Source: Melitaea cinxia (taxonomy: Eukaryota; Arthropoda; Insecta; Lepidoptera; Nymphalidae). Taken from it: a stretch of DNA of 64,000 nucleotides. Under the pieces are notes generated by a model, which worked only from the letters and a program-made list of their open reading frames with translations, did not search any database and was not told the origin of the DNA. Shown here in pieces: positions 1 to 11,436 of this stretch (the first letter of the stretch is position 1; the number at the start of each line of letters is the position of its first letter). The stretch lies in NCBI RefSeq assembly GCF_905220565.1, contig NC_059416.1, positions 6,572,001 through 6,636,000 on the forward strand. Direction: 5' to 3'. A program made the position numbers and the translations under genes.

Positions 1-1609
1 GTATACACTAAAAAGTAATTTACGAGTAGTGCAATCAAAACTTGCTACTAATTGTTTTATCTTTTCATTTTCGTACCTATTAATTAACCACACGATTTCA
101 ATTCCTTATCCACAACAACCAGAAATAAAAGGGTACATTTCAAGCTAACTCATAAAACAATAAAATTAAATCACAAATTACAACCTTTAGATCTATGTTA
201 CACGCGATATATTTGTTAAGTAAGCACATAGCCCGGTCTTTTAGTCGGCGCCTTTTGTATTTAAAAGGGCGGGCGTATCTGACGTGAATATATTTTCTTT
301 TCTGCCTTAACTTAGCATGGCGAAATCGTTGATCGCATATTCTGTACTTGTTAAGGAACGTATTATAATGGCCGCACATCGTAAGTCTTAGGCATTTTAG
401 AAAATTGTCTTCTAACAGAACTTTCTCAGTGATCAGGTAACATTAAGTCCTGACTTTCGGTAGACATGCATCTGACTTGTATCATAAATGAACGAGTATC
501 TCGATGAAAATAATATGAAGCTAAAAAGTATATGGAGCGCTTAGAATAAATTATATTTATAGGTCGTTTACGATTTATTAGAATTTTTTAATACACAATA
601 TCCAAAATTAAAGATACTCAACATCTAACACAATATATAACTTCGGAAGTAGGTGCTTCATTTTGTAATATTTGAGTATTAAATTTTCCTGGTTATGTTT
701 TAAATATTCCATAAGTGGGACAATGATGCCCTTCCGTTAATAATGTAATATTTCATTCAAGTAATGGGAAGATCGTTAAATAAGTTAGTAGTTCTTGAGT
801 CTTACTTGGATCCTACTGTATCCACTTTAAATTTAGTACACATATTACATTCTGTGACCTACATCGAAGTCAATACAGAAAATTTGAATATGCAAATCAC
901 TTTTAGGGGCCAAATAAGAAAAAGGCAAAAAGTTTTACAAGCGATACAGAGAGGTATATTATATGAAAGAATATTTTGTAAAGGTTTCTTTCCAAAAAAA
1001 AAAGTTTTTTTTTAAGTAACTTAAAATAAATGACACTATAGTACTTAAAGATTGCAGAAAAACCCACAGTTAGATTATGTATAATTTTTTATGATAATTC
1101 TCTAATGTAAGTACGAACTTCTATTTGCCGCTGAAATGTATCGGTAAGCAAATTTATTTCAACATCATTAAAATAATATAACAAATTAAATTCATTAAAA
1201 ATTAAAAAAAAGCAAAACTACAAACTGCGCCAAAGGGCTAGTCTAAAAAATTATGTCAATGATAAAATTAAGCAACTGATGTAGATAACACTGACCTTCA
1301 CTTTTCAATATGATGTCTTGTGTGTAAGCGGTAAGCGATTTATTAAAATAGGTTTTTATCTGTCTGTGAATTCATAATGCGTGAAAAACGTTTATTGTGA
1401 GGACAACTGCCTTTGTGAGTCATTTTAATACAAATACAATATAGTGCCAGGTCAAACTCCTGCTCCTTTTCAGCTTTCAAGCTATTGCAATTCAAAAAAA
1501 TGTATTTTTATTCAATTTGACAACCCTGTCCTTAATCGCGTAGTCATTCACAGTCAATAACATTCTACAATGGCTCTTTCACATATAATTCGTCATTCTA
1601 ATATTCGTA
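1..1609. other. A+T-rich sequence, no gene recognised
   Basis: Open frames here (140-379 on the minus strand, 764-1015 on the plus strand) show no recognisable domain and have low-complexity lysine/phenylalanine-rich ends. A TATA-like 'TATTTAAAAGG' lies near 260 but no gene follows it. I see nothing else to support. Confidence 0.6.
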
Positions 1610-1611
1610 TA

Positions 1612-1867
1612 GGGTAAACCGTATAGCTATTGCCCACTTAAGGACTTCTAATGCATTGACATCAAAAAAATAAAAAAGTATTATAACAATCAACCATTTA
1701 TTACTTTTTTCTTGTTACCTAATAAATTCTCCAACAGAATATTAACAGTTTTTAGTTAAAACTTACATAACATAGAAAATAATTAAATAAACTTAAAATC
1801 TTCTAAAATGTACAGTAATTGCCCCTTTCCTATACTAATTGCCCACATCACAGCATAGTAATTGCCC
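1612..1867. repeat. Left subterminal ATTGCCC array of the pogo-like element
   Basis: ATTGCCC occurs at 1629, 1818, 1838 and 1861 on the plus strand, mostly as TAATTGCCC(A). The matching array near the other end is at 3238-3337 and 3716-3722. Such arrays are probably transposase-binding sites (inference). Confidence 0.7.
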
Positions 1868-1961
1868 AGAAACTCAAAATGATAAAATAAACTTTAAACG
1901 TAAATAAGTAATCAAAATAAAATATTAAACTTATACATTCAATAGGATAATCTTCAATATT

Positions 1962-3102
1962 TCAAAATAAATTGTGTTTGGCTCTAATAACTCTATCAAA
2001 TAATTCTTTAGCTGATGTTGATGAATCAAAATCGCCAGAGACAGAGTCATCTACTTTAAAACAAAGATGGCATAAAAATAAATGTGAATCGGAGCCGTTG
2101 GGTATATTTTCTTTATGTTTTGGTGGAATGCAACGCACATGAAAGATCTTTGAACAAGAACTGCAAGTCAATTCATTTTTTATCACATTAAAATGACAAA
2201 CTCCACAAGTAGGCTTTGGTACAATGTTACTAGGCTTTATTACAATATTATTTAAAACAGTGATCTTTTTTGATGTTGAGATTCCTCGCTTTTTCTTATT
2301 TACTATGTCTATTTCTTTTTTTAACTTTTTGGTATCAGTTCAAATTATGGCTCAGAATGATCAATCAGTTGTTGGCTATTATTCCCTAAAGTTGTATCTA
2401 TTTCCTTAGAACTAATAGTCTCAGTATTAGAATTCAGAGTAAAATTTTTATTTTTTGTATTTTCCTCTGATTTTTTTTATCAATATTCTTAGTATATTTA
2501 TTTTCATTTTCAGTCTTTTTATTTTCTTTGATCAACTTCTTCTCTTCTTTTAATTTTAACAGATTTTCTTTTTCTTTTTGTTTTCTATTTAATGCTTGCT
2601 GCTTTAAAATTTTGGGATCTAATGGCATAAGGCTGTCGTTCAGTTTGCCCTTTTCCTTTCTTTATTGGCATTTCTGGCTAAGCTAAACTTGCTTCTGTTA
2701 CTCCTTCTGATGTTCTGACTGTTAGCTTCGGATGTCTTTTTAAAAATGCCTTCCTCCAACCATCACCTGGCCTATTATTTAAAAATGAATTGCGACGCAA
2801 GTTTTCCACCAGGAACTTTTGCACGGTATCTAAAATGTCTTCTTTATTTCGGGAAATCCTTTTCTTGCCGAAATTATTACCCAATCGTCTCAACGACTTT
2901 CTTCAGTTATAGTTAATATAGGTGATGGCCCTAAACTAGTTTTATGTCCTGGATTTTTAATGTGGTATCGGAGACTAAACCTAGGAACACCGTACTTTTC
3001 AGCTGTTTATCTTGTAGATAAATTGTTGGAAATATCTTGTACAGCTTCGATGGCTTTCTGAAAATTCTCTTTGCTATATTTAACTTTTGTTCTCTTTGGC
3101 AT
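1962..3102 (-). pseudogene. Broken pogo-like transposase: psq HTH, CENP-B HTH, Lys-rich linker, PHD finger
   Basis: Reading leftward from an ATG at 3102, the first ~50 codons look like a psq-type helix-turn-helix (motifs FQKAIEAV, AEKYGVPRFSLRYHIK) interrupted by TAA and TGA stops. After a frameshift, the frame at 2893-2678 carries a CENP-B/Tc5-type second HTH (GDGWRKAFLKRHPKLTVRTS). The roughly 300-residue DDE nuclease that normally follows is absent: the CENP-B part runs within about 50 bp into a lysine/glutamate-rich linker (2628-2434). The final segment (about 2212-2060) is a PHD finger with the full Cys4-His-Cys3 spacing: CGVC, CSSC, FHVRC and FLCHLC. Family roles (DNA binding by the two HTHs, chromatin reading by PHD) are known; function of this copy is excluded by the damage. 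Confidence 0.8.
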
Positions 3103-3237
3103 ACTGTAAATGTAATAATAATAACCATTTAGATAATCATGCATAGCAATTGTGAAACAAGTTTAAGCAATGAACAAGTTAGACACTACTTCATGTGATG
3201 ACAAGACACTTTGGTAAAAGAAATGCCCATAACAATA

Positions 3238-3722
3238 ATTGCCCTGGGCAATAACTATAGACAATATCATATGGCAATAACTAAAATCATGGTGGGCAAT
3301 CACTAAAAATATGCAGATTTACATGCAGTGATTGCCCACCGTTAAAATAACCGTTAAGAATTAATATTACCAATTATATTACCAGGTATAACTGATTTAA
3401 AACTGAGAAAATACATATAAGTTCATGATAACTATACGCCAATAGTTTAATATCAAATAAAATGCAAAAAAATGAGCCTTTAAGCAAGTTATTCCTTATG
3501 AAAACTGTTAAACTACTAACCTTTTTGAATAGCACGTTCACCCGTCTCGATAAAATCCGTCATTACTATTTTTTTTTCTTTACATGTTGCCAGCAGTCAA
3601 TTTTAAAAATACTATACACTAATCACAGAGCCACCTAGTAAATTCTAATCGAACTAGAATGATTCAAGAATAGCACATGAGAATATTTTTCTTAAAGTGG
3701 GCGATCACTGTCAGTGGGCAAT
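3238..3722. repeat. Right subterminal ATTGCCC array of the pogo-like element
   Basis: ATTGCCC or its complement GGGCAAT is found at 3238, 3246, 3294, 3331 and 3716, with decayed versions near 3275 and 3698. Some are followed by CACT, giving GGGCAATCACT, the same word that forms the inner part of the right terminal repeat. Confidence 0.7.
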
Positions 3723-3741
3723 CACTCTCTGGTTTACCCTA

Positions 3742-4234
3742 CCATTAAGTTGAGAATGTAAGTGTTGTCTGATAAAAATAGGGGATAGAAAGTTAAAACG
3801 ACTTTAGTATTTTTTTATGAACTGAAGTGAACTAAAGTAACCTTAATCGTCGTGCTAAACTTTGCAAATTACTATTATAGAAAGGGTACCACTACGGATT
3901 AGCGAGTTGATAAAAATTCTCTACCAAAAGTAAATATCTTCACAAGGTTTGTATGATTATTTATCCTACAGTTTCGTTATGGCGATAGCACATTACGTGA
4001 CAAAAAAAAAAAAAAATCAATAAAGTAAATGACAGTATTTCTTGGTTTGGCTTGTCTAATACTAAGAGTGTGAGTAAAGGCAAATAACAGTATTGTACGA
4101 CTGAGTTAACAAGAACGGCAATATTACGGAAGTAATATCTATACATATAATAAAATGGTAGGAAACTCAAAACTGTACATTAAATATTTTTTTAAAAGAA
4201 TATTTGGGGTGTGATGTACAATCGATACCGAAGC
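3742..4234. other. Unannotated A+T-rich stretch
   Basis: No domain-bearing frame. The 3961-4170 minus-strand frame is hydrophobic and contains an A-run; I see no support for a gene. Confidence 0.6.
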
Positions 4235-4430
4235 CAAAAATATAGTTTTTAGAATTTTTGTCTGTTTGTCTGTTTGTCTGTATGTATGTCCGGGATAAAC
4301 TCAAAAAGCACTGCATGGATTTATTTCAAATTTGGCACAAACATTATTAAGAAGTCGGGTCAACATATAGGCTACATAATATCACGCTACCACCTACGGG
4401 GAACGAGCAGTGAACCTTTATTTCTTCAAC
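4235..4430 (+). repeat. Unclassified interspersed repeat fragment with (TTTG/TCTG)n tract
   Basis: Contains 'TTTTTGTCTGTTTGTCTG' repeats followed by text resembling common lepidopteran dispersed repeats ('...GGATTTATTTCAAATTTGGCAC...', '...ATCACGCTACC...'). No ends could be fixed. The following 530 bp up to 4958 show nothing recognisable. Confidence 0.4.
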
Positions 4431-5006
4431 GCATTCTGTAACAACGTGTAATCTAACGACGCATATTTGAATGTTGTTGTTATTATGTTAATAACCATGC
4501 TATAAGCTAGCTTCACACTATAAATAAAGACATTCTGTAGCATATTTAGTATCAGCATTGCACTTGTTCGAAGCCGGGGCTGGTCGCTAGTAGTTTATAA
4601 AATTTAATGCGCTAGATAAGAGTTGGAAACTAGAATCTTTCCATCCCTTATTTCAATCATCAGGTCATCTATTTAACCTATTCATTTGCTTTGTTACGGA
4701 TATTCATCAGCAGCTGTGATCACATGTATACCTAGACTTTTCTGCTATGTAGTTGTATATTGACGTATTGCAACTTATGTTACATCTTGGTAACTACGAC
4801 GACGACTACTAGTAGTACTAATTTTAGACTAACGACAAAAATAAAATACGTTTTACCTAAAACTATTAAACCAAAAACCTCATTACTGATAAGATATTGT
4901 ATCTCCGATGTAATTTCCGTTATAATTCTTATGTTCAACATTAATAATCATTTTAATCAAGTAGGTATCCATTAACGTAGCAGGACCTCTGCTACGTTAA
5001 TGGATA

Positions 5007-5008
<2 letters not shown>

Positions 5009-5041
<33 letters not shown>

Positions 5042-5750
5042 GTGGGGAAAATCCATCATGGATACCCTCCAGCACGGGGGCGCCAGAGGGTTATGTCAGA
5101 CTCCTACTGACTAAAAACCACCACGTGTGAGCAGTCGTCCGCCTGGGTGGGGCGAGATGGGGTCGCGTTAGCATTCGCCATCTCACCCCGGCGGTAGGCC
5201 CGGATAAAGCCTCCGGGCCCCGGCACAATGGTTGGGTGGTCTCGCTCACAACAAGGCCACCCCTTAGAAGTGTGGGGCCGTGTCGCCCGGCCGGCCGAAG
5301 TCCCCCGACTATCGGCCGGCGACCCCACTATTACGAGGGGGGGAGGAGATGGGCAAACCGTCTCCTCCTTGCCCCCGTACGTCTGCGCCGGAGTGGGTCA
5401 GCGGAGACGTCATTCTCCCTGGCCCGCTCCGCGGTCTCCTTCTGCGTCATTACCTCTTCGCAGAAGGAGACCGCCGCCTGCCACGATCTCTCACTGTCGA
5501 GCATGGCTTTTACGACGCTCGGCAGTGAGAGATCCCGTCCGAGGACCGCCGAAAGCGCGCGCCGCTGTGACTCCCACGCGGCGCACACCTCCAGCGTGTG
5601 GAGCGCCGTATCCTCTGGTGCCCCACACTCGTGGCAGGCTGAAGTCGCCTCCCGTCTCGCGATTTGGTGCAGGTACTTGCCGAAGCACCCGTGTCCGGAA
5701 AATACCTGCACCAAACGGAAGGTCAGCGGCCCGAACCGCCGCCTCACCCA
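5009..5750 (-). mobile_element. 5'-truncated R1-like non-LTR retrotransposon with 18-bp target duplication
   Basis: A run of about 31 T (5009-5039) is the poly(A) tail of a minus-strand element. The flanks carry the same 18-mer, CTACGTTAATGGATACCT, at 4992-5009 and 5751-5768. The body is sharply G+C-richer than its surroundings, as expected for a transplanted coding sequence. Only the C-terminal end of the second ORF and about 290 bp of 3' UTR remain. Long, exact target duplication and tail indicate target-primed reverse transcription and a fairly recent insertion. Confidence 0.85.
5331..5747 (-). pseudogene. C-terminal fragment of an R1-clade LINE polyprotein, CCHC zinc knuckle
   Basis: The 138-codon frame opens at the truncation point, so its first codon (GTG) is not a genuine start. 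Near residues 15-50 it has the motif order GHGCFGKYLHQI followed by ACHECG..DTALH..EVC, a Cys-x2-Cys-x8-His-x4-Cys knuckle that sits after the reverse transcriptase in R1-type elements. The tail is arginine-rich and ends in a stop at 5331. There are no internal stops, but the endonuclease and reverse transcriptase domains are gone, so the piece is not functional. R1 clade is my best call from motif style; a related CCHC-bearing clade cannot be excluded. Confidence 0.7.
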
Positions 5751-5772
5751 CTACGTTAATGGATACCTACTT

Positions 5773-6751
5773 CGGCTTCTACTACCTTGTTCGGCTTAAT
5801 TAAAACAAGCGCTATAATAAAGCAGTTTTAATTTTGATTAGGTACTTTTATTAATATTTCGAGGGTGACGCTCTGTTCCAAGCTATTATTGTATACCTCA
5901 CAAAATTACAGTTTTAAAAAATGTAGGATTTTATTATTTCAGACCATTTAAGTGTAGTAGATATTTTAAGTATACTTGAATAAGATTTTTATCTGATCTT
6001 TATTAATTGGTTGACTTCATTTGAAATTTTCCGTATTTACTGCAAACAGTACTTTAGTTACTAAACCAATATCTTTTAAAAATATTTGAGGCTTAAAGTA
6101 AATACTAAATTGATCTATAAAAAAAAATTGTAAACCTAAGTAAAAAATATAATTAATTTTATTGACAGATGTCATATTACATAACTCGAACTTAACGTTT
6201 ACACCTGGAAGTAGTACAAAGCGACACCTTTACAACTCATGGTCAGTTACAAATCTGACGAGCTAAACTGTCTTACTAAAGTTCTCTTAATTTATTCAGA
6301 AGGGCAATCAGAAGGCACAAAGTTTACGTCTTGACAGAGACATGAAGTAGAGGTATATTTTTAGCTTTCATTACTGTTTATAAAAAATTTAAATGTCTGC
6401 TTTCATCCCTTGTCATAAGAATCTAAGTTAGACCTCAGTTGTTCTAAAACAGGGTACGTTCAATTCAATAGACTCTCGAGGGATTTGTCTGGGTTTAGAC
6501 AGAAAACATTTGTAAAAGAAAAAAAAAAAAAAACATGTCGTTTCATGAGGCTTGTTGATTTACTTACATAGTGGGGATAAATGTGAAATGAATATGTTTA
6601 ATTGTACATCGTATTTGTGTATACATTTTTACTATTTATATACATTTTTTTACAAAAGAAAACTAGTAAACGCACAATCGTTTCGCTGATTTTTTTTATT
6701 CTTCTATTAATGTCGGCAAATGTACATTCTTTCTTATTGCTGTATATTTTT
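5773..6751. other. Unannotated A+T-rich stretch
   Basis: Poly(A)-like run at about 6520-6534 and short A/T tracts only. Frames at 6598-6802 overlap on both strands and lack protein character. Confidence 0.6.
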
Positions 6752-7217
6752 AACCGACTTCCTAAAAAGGAGGAGTTTCTCAATTCGATTGTAATTTTTT
6801 AATGTATGTTACATCAGAACTTTTGACTGGGTCGAACGATTTCGATGATTTTGTTTTAATCGAAAAGTGTTATGTGTCATTTGGTCCCATATAAATTTAA
6901 CTGAGATCTGACAAGTACTCCTAGAGTTATATCTCATAACGCGTACTTACATGACTGTTTTTTCGTTGACCTACGTTGTATTAAACCGCATAACTTTTCA
7001 CTGGTTTTTTTTTTTTGTTTTGATGATTCTTATTTTAATTGATAGCTAATGATTATCATGTAGTCTCATTTAAATTTGATTTAGATCCGATGACTACTTT
7101 CTGAGTAATCTTTGATAGCGCGTATTTACTTGACTATTTTATTGTCGACTTACGTTTTATTACTGGTCGATGTAATTGAAGTCGGTTTTTTTTTCGTTTA
7201 CGAGCAATCAAAATTAT
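6752..7217 (+). repeat. Rolling-circle-like (HINE-type) repeat, copy 1
   Basis: Starts AACCGACTTCC after a T, ends with GAAGTCGG, a T-run and a decayed hairpin followed by AAATTAT, then T. Internal text matches other copies ('AACTTTTGACTGGGTC', 'TTTAATCGAAAAG'). Diverged and shortened relative to the 620-bp copies at 11437 and 40022. Confidence 0.7.
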
Positions 7218-7970
7218 TTCAGTCCTTTTCAAAAGCTTATCAACAAACAAATTGTTTAACTGTAACATATTTTTTTATCAATTTTTTTTCCGTAGTTATA
7301 TATTCTTGTCATCAAAGATTAATAAACGTTCTTTAAAATAAATTGTGGTAAGGAATCTCTACAGATCGTAACGTACTATAGCAATTTCTATCCGACCACC
7401 ACAGAACGATATTTTTGAGTGCAAAGTACAAGAATTTAGCTTTTTTGGCAACCTCTGTGACAGTTTGATGAATTGAGTAATATAACGTGTCGTTTCGGTC
7501 ATTTCATTCTAATTGAGGAGTCCTTTACTAATAATTTATGTAGTCTTACACATTAATATTGTCTTGTAATAAAAAATGTTTGTAACTACAAATAAACAGA
7601 TTTTCAAACTTGTTTTATAATATTAAATCCACTTGAAATTTTCATCTTCCGGTCATTAGTTGGTGTCATTAACCTCTTGCCCGCTTTCAACTGTTTAAGT
7701 TCAATTTTAGAAAACCGAGTTTAATGCATGTGGGTAAAAATGTTGTTAGACTGAAAATAGGTTTGCGTCGGACGTCCGGAGTTTGCGGTGTATGGGTAAA
7801 TGGGGGTAACGCGTGTACCCGTTTAGCCGGATATATGATTTAAGTTGCAAAACAAGTTTAAGTATTTTCGTGGAATAAAAATAAAAATTAACCACACAGA
7901 AGCGAGAAATCAAGCTGTTGCAATGGATATGGTTATCATTAAATACATTTTATCATAAAATAGATAATAA
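7218..7970. other. Unannotated stretch
   Basis: A G+C-richer patch at about 7750-7835 ('GCGTCGGACGTCCGGAG', 'GGGTAACGCGTGTACCCG') stands out but has no identifiable feature. The rest is A+T-rich. Confidence 0.5.
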
Positions 7971-8167
7971 ATAATTGTGTTTGCTTGCAAACGACAAAAA
8001 CCGACTTCAATCACATCGACAAGTAATACAACGTAAGTAGATGAACAAATTTAACAAACACACTAGTCGTCAGTACGATTTTCGAGAGCTTCCCTTGATT
8101 TCTCTGAGATTCCATCATGAGATCCTGGTTTCCTTATCATTGTACCACACTTGGGATATCTCCTTTC

Positions 8168-8231
<64 letters not shown>

Positions 8232-8282
8232 GAATATACATACGATTGAATTGAGTAACCGCCTCCTTTTTTGAAGTCGATT
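7971..8282 (-). repeat. HINE-type repeat, copy 2, with long (AT)n tract
   Basis: Shows ATAATTGTG, hairpin GTTTGC-tt-GCAAAC and ACCGACTTC at the left and CTCCTTTTTTGAAGTCG at the right, so both ends are present but the middle is mostly deleted. An uninterrupted (AT)n run of about 58 bp (8170-8227) has expanded inside it; the apparent 8041-8274 frame is an artefact of this run. Confidence 0.7.
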
Positions 8283-10097
8283 AATAACGAATGCCTAGGT
8301 AACCGATAGTCAGATCTTTAAATTCTAGTCAACACTATTCCTTACATTTTTCTTAGTTTCTCAAAACTAACAAAATGTAGAATTGTTTAATTTATTTAGC
8401 ACAATAACAATAAACACATTAGTCATATTTTTAGTAACATTCACAGATATGTATAACAACGACTAGAGTAAATAGCACTAGGTATAAAACATACGAACAT
8501 AAGACGAATTATTGTTAAACTAGCTCAGCAGAATAAAATACAATTTCACATTAATATATGAAACAAATAATCAAATAGCGTAATATACTCAAAGTGCACC
8601 TACTTTCTAGTTATGTCCAGATAAATTCCTATTTCTTTACATCATTCTGTAACCGTTTCTGACATATTGAAATTAATGTCTTTAGTCTAAGATCCGAACT
8701 AGAAACTTCACCCATCTGCTTAATGGATAAAAATTATTTTATATGTACTTTAGTGCGTTGAAAATAAATCGCTAAAGGGTTGGCTGAAAAGCTTCCGACT
8801 AATCTATAATTAATTCAAAACTGAAAAATATGCAACCTTTTCGTTTTCTTTTTAATATATTAAAATAAATATAAATAATAATAAACCACTTTATTTCAAC
8901 TAAAGATAGTATACATAGCAAACCTTAAATCTAGACACATATAGTGCAATGAGCGATCTTATCACTAAATAGCGATCTCTTCCAGATTACCCAACAGAAA
9001 AAGCTAGCAGTGTAACGGGCTTGCGCAATAGTAATAACGTTTAATCAGAATACATATATAAATTTCTTCAAACATACATACATATATACAGATGCAACTA
9101 AAATACAATAAATAAATAAATAAATAATATAAATTTATATATATTTATATACACACATTCATACATATACACAAACACGGGTACATAAATACATATATAT
9201 AAACACATACACATACACATATATATACATATACATAAAAACAAACATGTAAATACACATACATAAGCCAATGAATAAACGTACGCGATAAAATTATTTT
9301 CATTCATTAAACGGATAGGTGGAGATCGTCGGTTCTCCTACAGACTAGTATGAATTAAGCTGCCACATCGTTCAACTTGTGCTGGTCAACACTTTTGACT
9401 TCACAATAATTGAAATTAATGATTTATTTAATTTGGTGTAACCAGAACAGTTGTTTGAAAAAAATTACATTCCTATGATTCACAGTAATGATTGATGAAT
9501 ACACCAGTCATAAGTGTGTTTCTGTAATACAAACATATTTGATTATTTATATTTTGTTTATTTCGTAATAACGTTGAAATAGCTTAGTTTTGCTTTTTTA
9601 CATCATTTGTTTTTAAATGTATAATATTAAGAAAATGTGAATATATTATAAAGTAGTTGACATGGCGATCTTTGTACAACATATTTTTTTTGTGTATACA
9701 TCGGTTTTTTCTTCTACTTCTTGCCCTGACAATAATGAATGAACACAATAAAAAAATACTCGATTTAGTTCAGTCGCACGGAAGTTATGTAACTACATAC
9801 ATTTTGATGATGCTTTTTTATATATAAATATAAGATAAATAAATAAAAGTTTATCAATAAACGGAATAGTACCAATTCTCACATAATAAAAAAAAAAATA
9901 TAAACGTCACACGCATGATAACTTTTGTATCGATGTGGAATTACGCAAAAAATAACCGGATTAAATTAAGAAGTGTAATTTTTTGTTCAGTACTTTTCTT
10001 TATCTTATTACATACATATTTATTCGTATAATGTAATAATAAAAATAGCCGGTTGTGTGTGCAGTTAGTATTTGCGTCATAGATTATTGTTATTATA
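8283..10097. other. Unannotated A+T-rich stretch with AC/AT simple sequence
   Basis: About 9060-9260 is a patchwork of ACATACAC/ATATAC simple sequence, which generates the spurious 9098-9307 frame. No other structure is supported. Confidence 0.6.
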
Positions 10098-10232
10098 ACA
10101 ACAATTCAGCCTGTAACATCCCACTGGTGGACAAAGGCCTCTTTCTGCATACAGGAGAAGGAATGGAAGTTAATCCACCACGTTGCCCCACTGCGTTTTG
10201 GCGGATATATTTCGTAATATGAATAACAATCG
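10098..10232 (-). mobile_element. tRNA-derived SINE (family A), 3' half
   Basis: Reads on the minus strand as the 3' part of the SINE seen complete at 62586-62876: NCCGCCAA...GAGGCCT...GGGATGTTACAGGCTGAA. Flanked by ATTGTTATTATA at 10086-10097 and 10233-10244, a 12-bp target duplication. The tRNA-like head is missing, consistent with 5' truncation. Confidence 0.75.
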
Positions 10233-10481
10233 ATTGTTATTATATAACAATAAAATGTGTTATATAAAACATATAACTATAATAATATGTTTCAATATAA
10301 CTACCTATTAAATTATTATTGAACGTACGTACAAAATCATCGTACTGTTATGAATAAATTCCCACACATTTAAATGACTTGACTAAACAATATAATATAC
10401 ACGCACACTAAAGTAATGTTGATAACTCGTTAAAACGATTCGTGTTGCTAAGCAACAAGGTATAATCTTAATATATATAAA

Positions 10482-10665
10482 TCTCGTGTCACAATGATTG
10501 TCCTCAATGGACTCCTAAACCACTTAACCGATTATAATAAAATTCGCACACCATGTGCAGTTCGATCCAACTTGAAAGATTAGGCTATATTTTATTTTGA
10601 TATATTAATTATTATATTTAAGAAAAAAATAAAGAAGGCGGTACAAAGTTCGCCAGGTCAGCTAG
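10482..10665 (+). mobile_element. Short non-autonomous Helitron, 184 bp
   Basis: Begins TCTCGTGTCACAATG directly after A, ends GTCAGCTAG followed by T: the 5'-TC, 3'-CTAG and A/T insertion context of Helitrons. Same length as the copy at 33185-33368 and similar ends. No coding capacity. Confidence 0.75.
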
Positions 10666-11436
10666 TGTACTTATAGTTTATTTGCCATAAGAAAAATTTG
10701 AATAATAGCTCTTACTCTCTACTTAGTTAAGCCATTTTATTTTATTCTATATATTGTAGTAAATTAGAACGCATTGTTAAAAAGTAAAACATTCAAACAG
10801 GTCAATTTACTAGATTTCAATTAGTTTATGGACGTGGCTAAGCTAAGTGACAGCGATGTCTCATTATTTTTAACGCGGATAGACCATACACATTTAATCA
10901 AAAGCATAGTATTTTATTTTCTTAAGCACTAGTAAAAATGTATCAGTAATTCATAAGAATACTTCCAACGTTCAATTTGACAGTTTAATCTTACAAATTA
11001 TATTTATTTTGAACAGGAAAATAACATTATTCAAAACGTACGAGTATACGAGTATTAAAACATTGTTGCGTCACCTTTGTGTGCGTTATGTCAATTTTTT
11101 GACATGTTTTTTGTTTTTGACGTGCGTTCTTGAAATTAAACTTTTTTAATGCTTATATATATTGTTAGTTAATATTCATGTATAGGATTTTGATATTTAA
11201 CCAAATAGTAGAAATCTTTTAATTCGTGTAGAATTATTTAATGTTTATGTCTAATAATAATATAATATAATATATATATATTAAAAAATTATCTTCAAAA
11301 TCGACCAGTTAAAAGTTATGAGGTAACCACACATTACAAAATAAAATAAAAAAAGCATTCGAATTACGAATCTTCTCCTTTTTTTAATGTTCCTTAAAAA
11401 TCATAGCTACTTTAACATTACAAAATGTATAACCAA
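10666..11436. other. Unannotated A+T-rich stretch
   Basis: No recognisable frame, repeat end or RNA gene. Confidence 0.6.

Larger units (their letters stand above)
1612..3739 (-). mobile_element. Pogo/Tigger-like DNA transposon, decayed, with TIRs and TA duplication
   Basis: The left end reads GGGTAAACC and the right end is its exact complement GGTTTACCC. After a 5-6 nt variable spacer both ends continue with a related ATTGCCCAC motif. A TA dinucleotide abuts each end (1610-1611 and 3740-3741), the target duplication expected of the Tc1/mariner/pogo group. The interior encodes, on the minus strand, broken pieces of a psq/CENP-B-type DNA-binding transposase plus a PHD finger. The catalytic DDE core is missing and several stops and frameshifts are present, so the copy cannot make transposase. 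Assignment rests on ends, duplication and domain order together. Confidence 0.85.
4959..5772. repeat. Perfect 24-bp-arm hairpin (7-nt loop) split by a LINE insertion
   Basis: The left arm 4959-4982 is followed by loop GGACCTC (4983-4989). The right arm begins at 4990-5009 and, after the inserted LINE and its target duplication, is completed by ACTT at 5769-5772. Removing the LINE and one copy of the duplication restores a 55-bp perfect palindrome. Confidence 0.85.

Noticed and set aside
5228..5803. Long G+C-rich plus-strand frames of 187-191 codons
   Set aside because: They are antisense shadows of the minus-strand LINE fragment and its 3' UTR.
8170..8227. (AT)n tract as a possible origin or regulatory element
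   Set aside because: Simple microsatellite expansion within a decayed repeat; no supporting signals.
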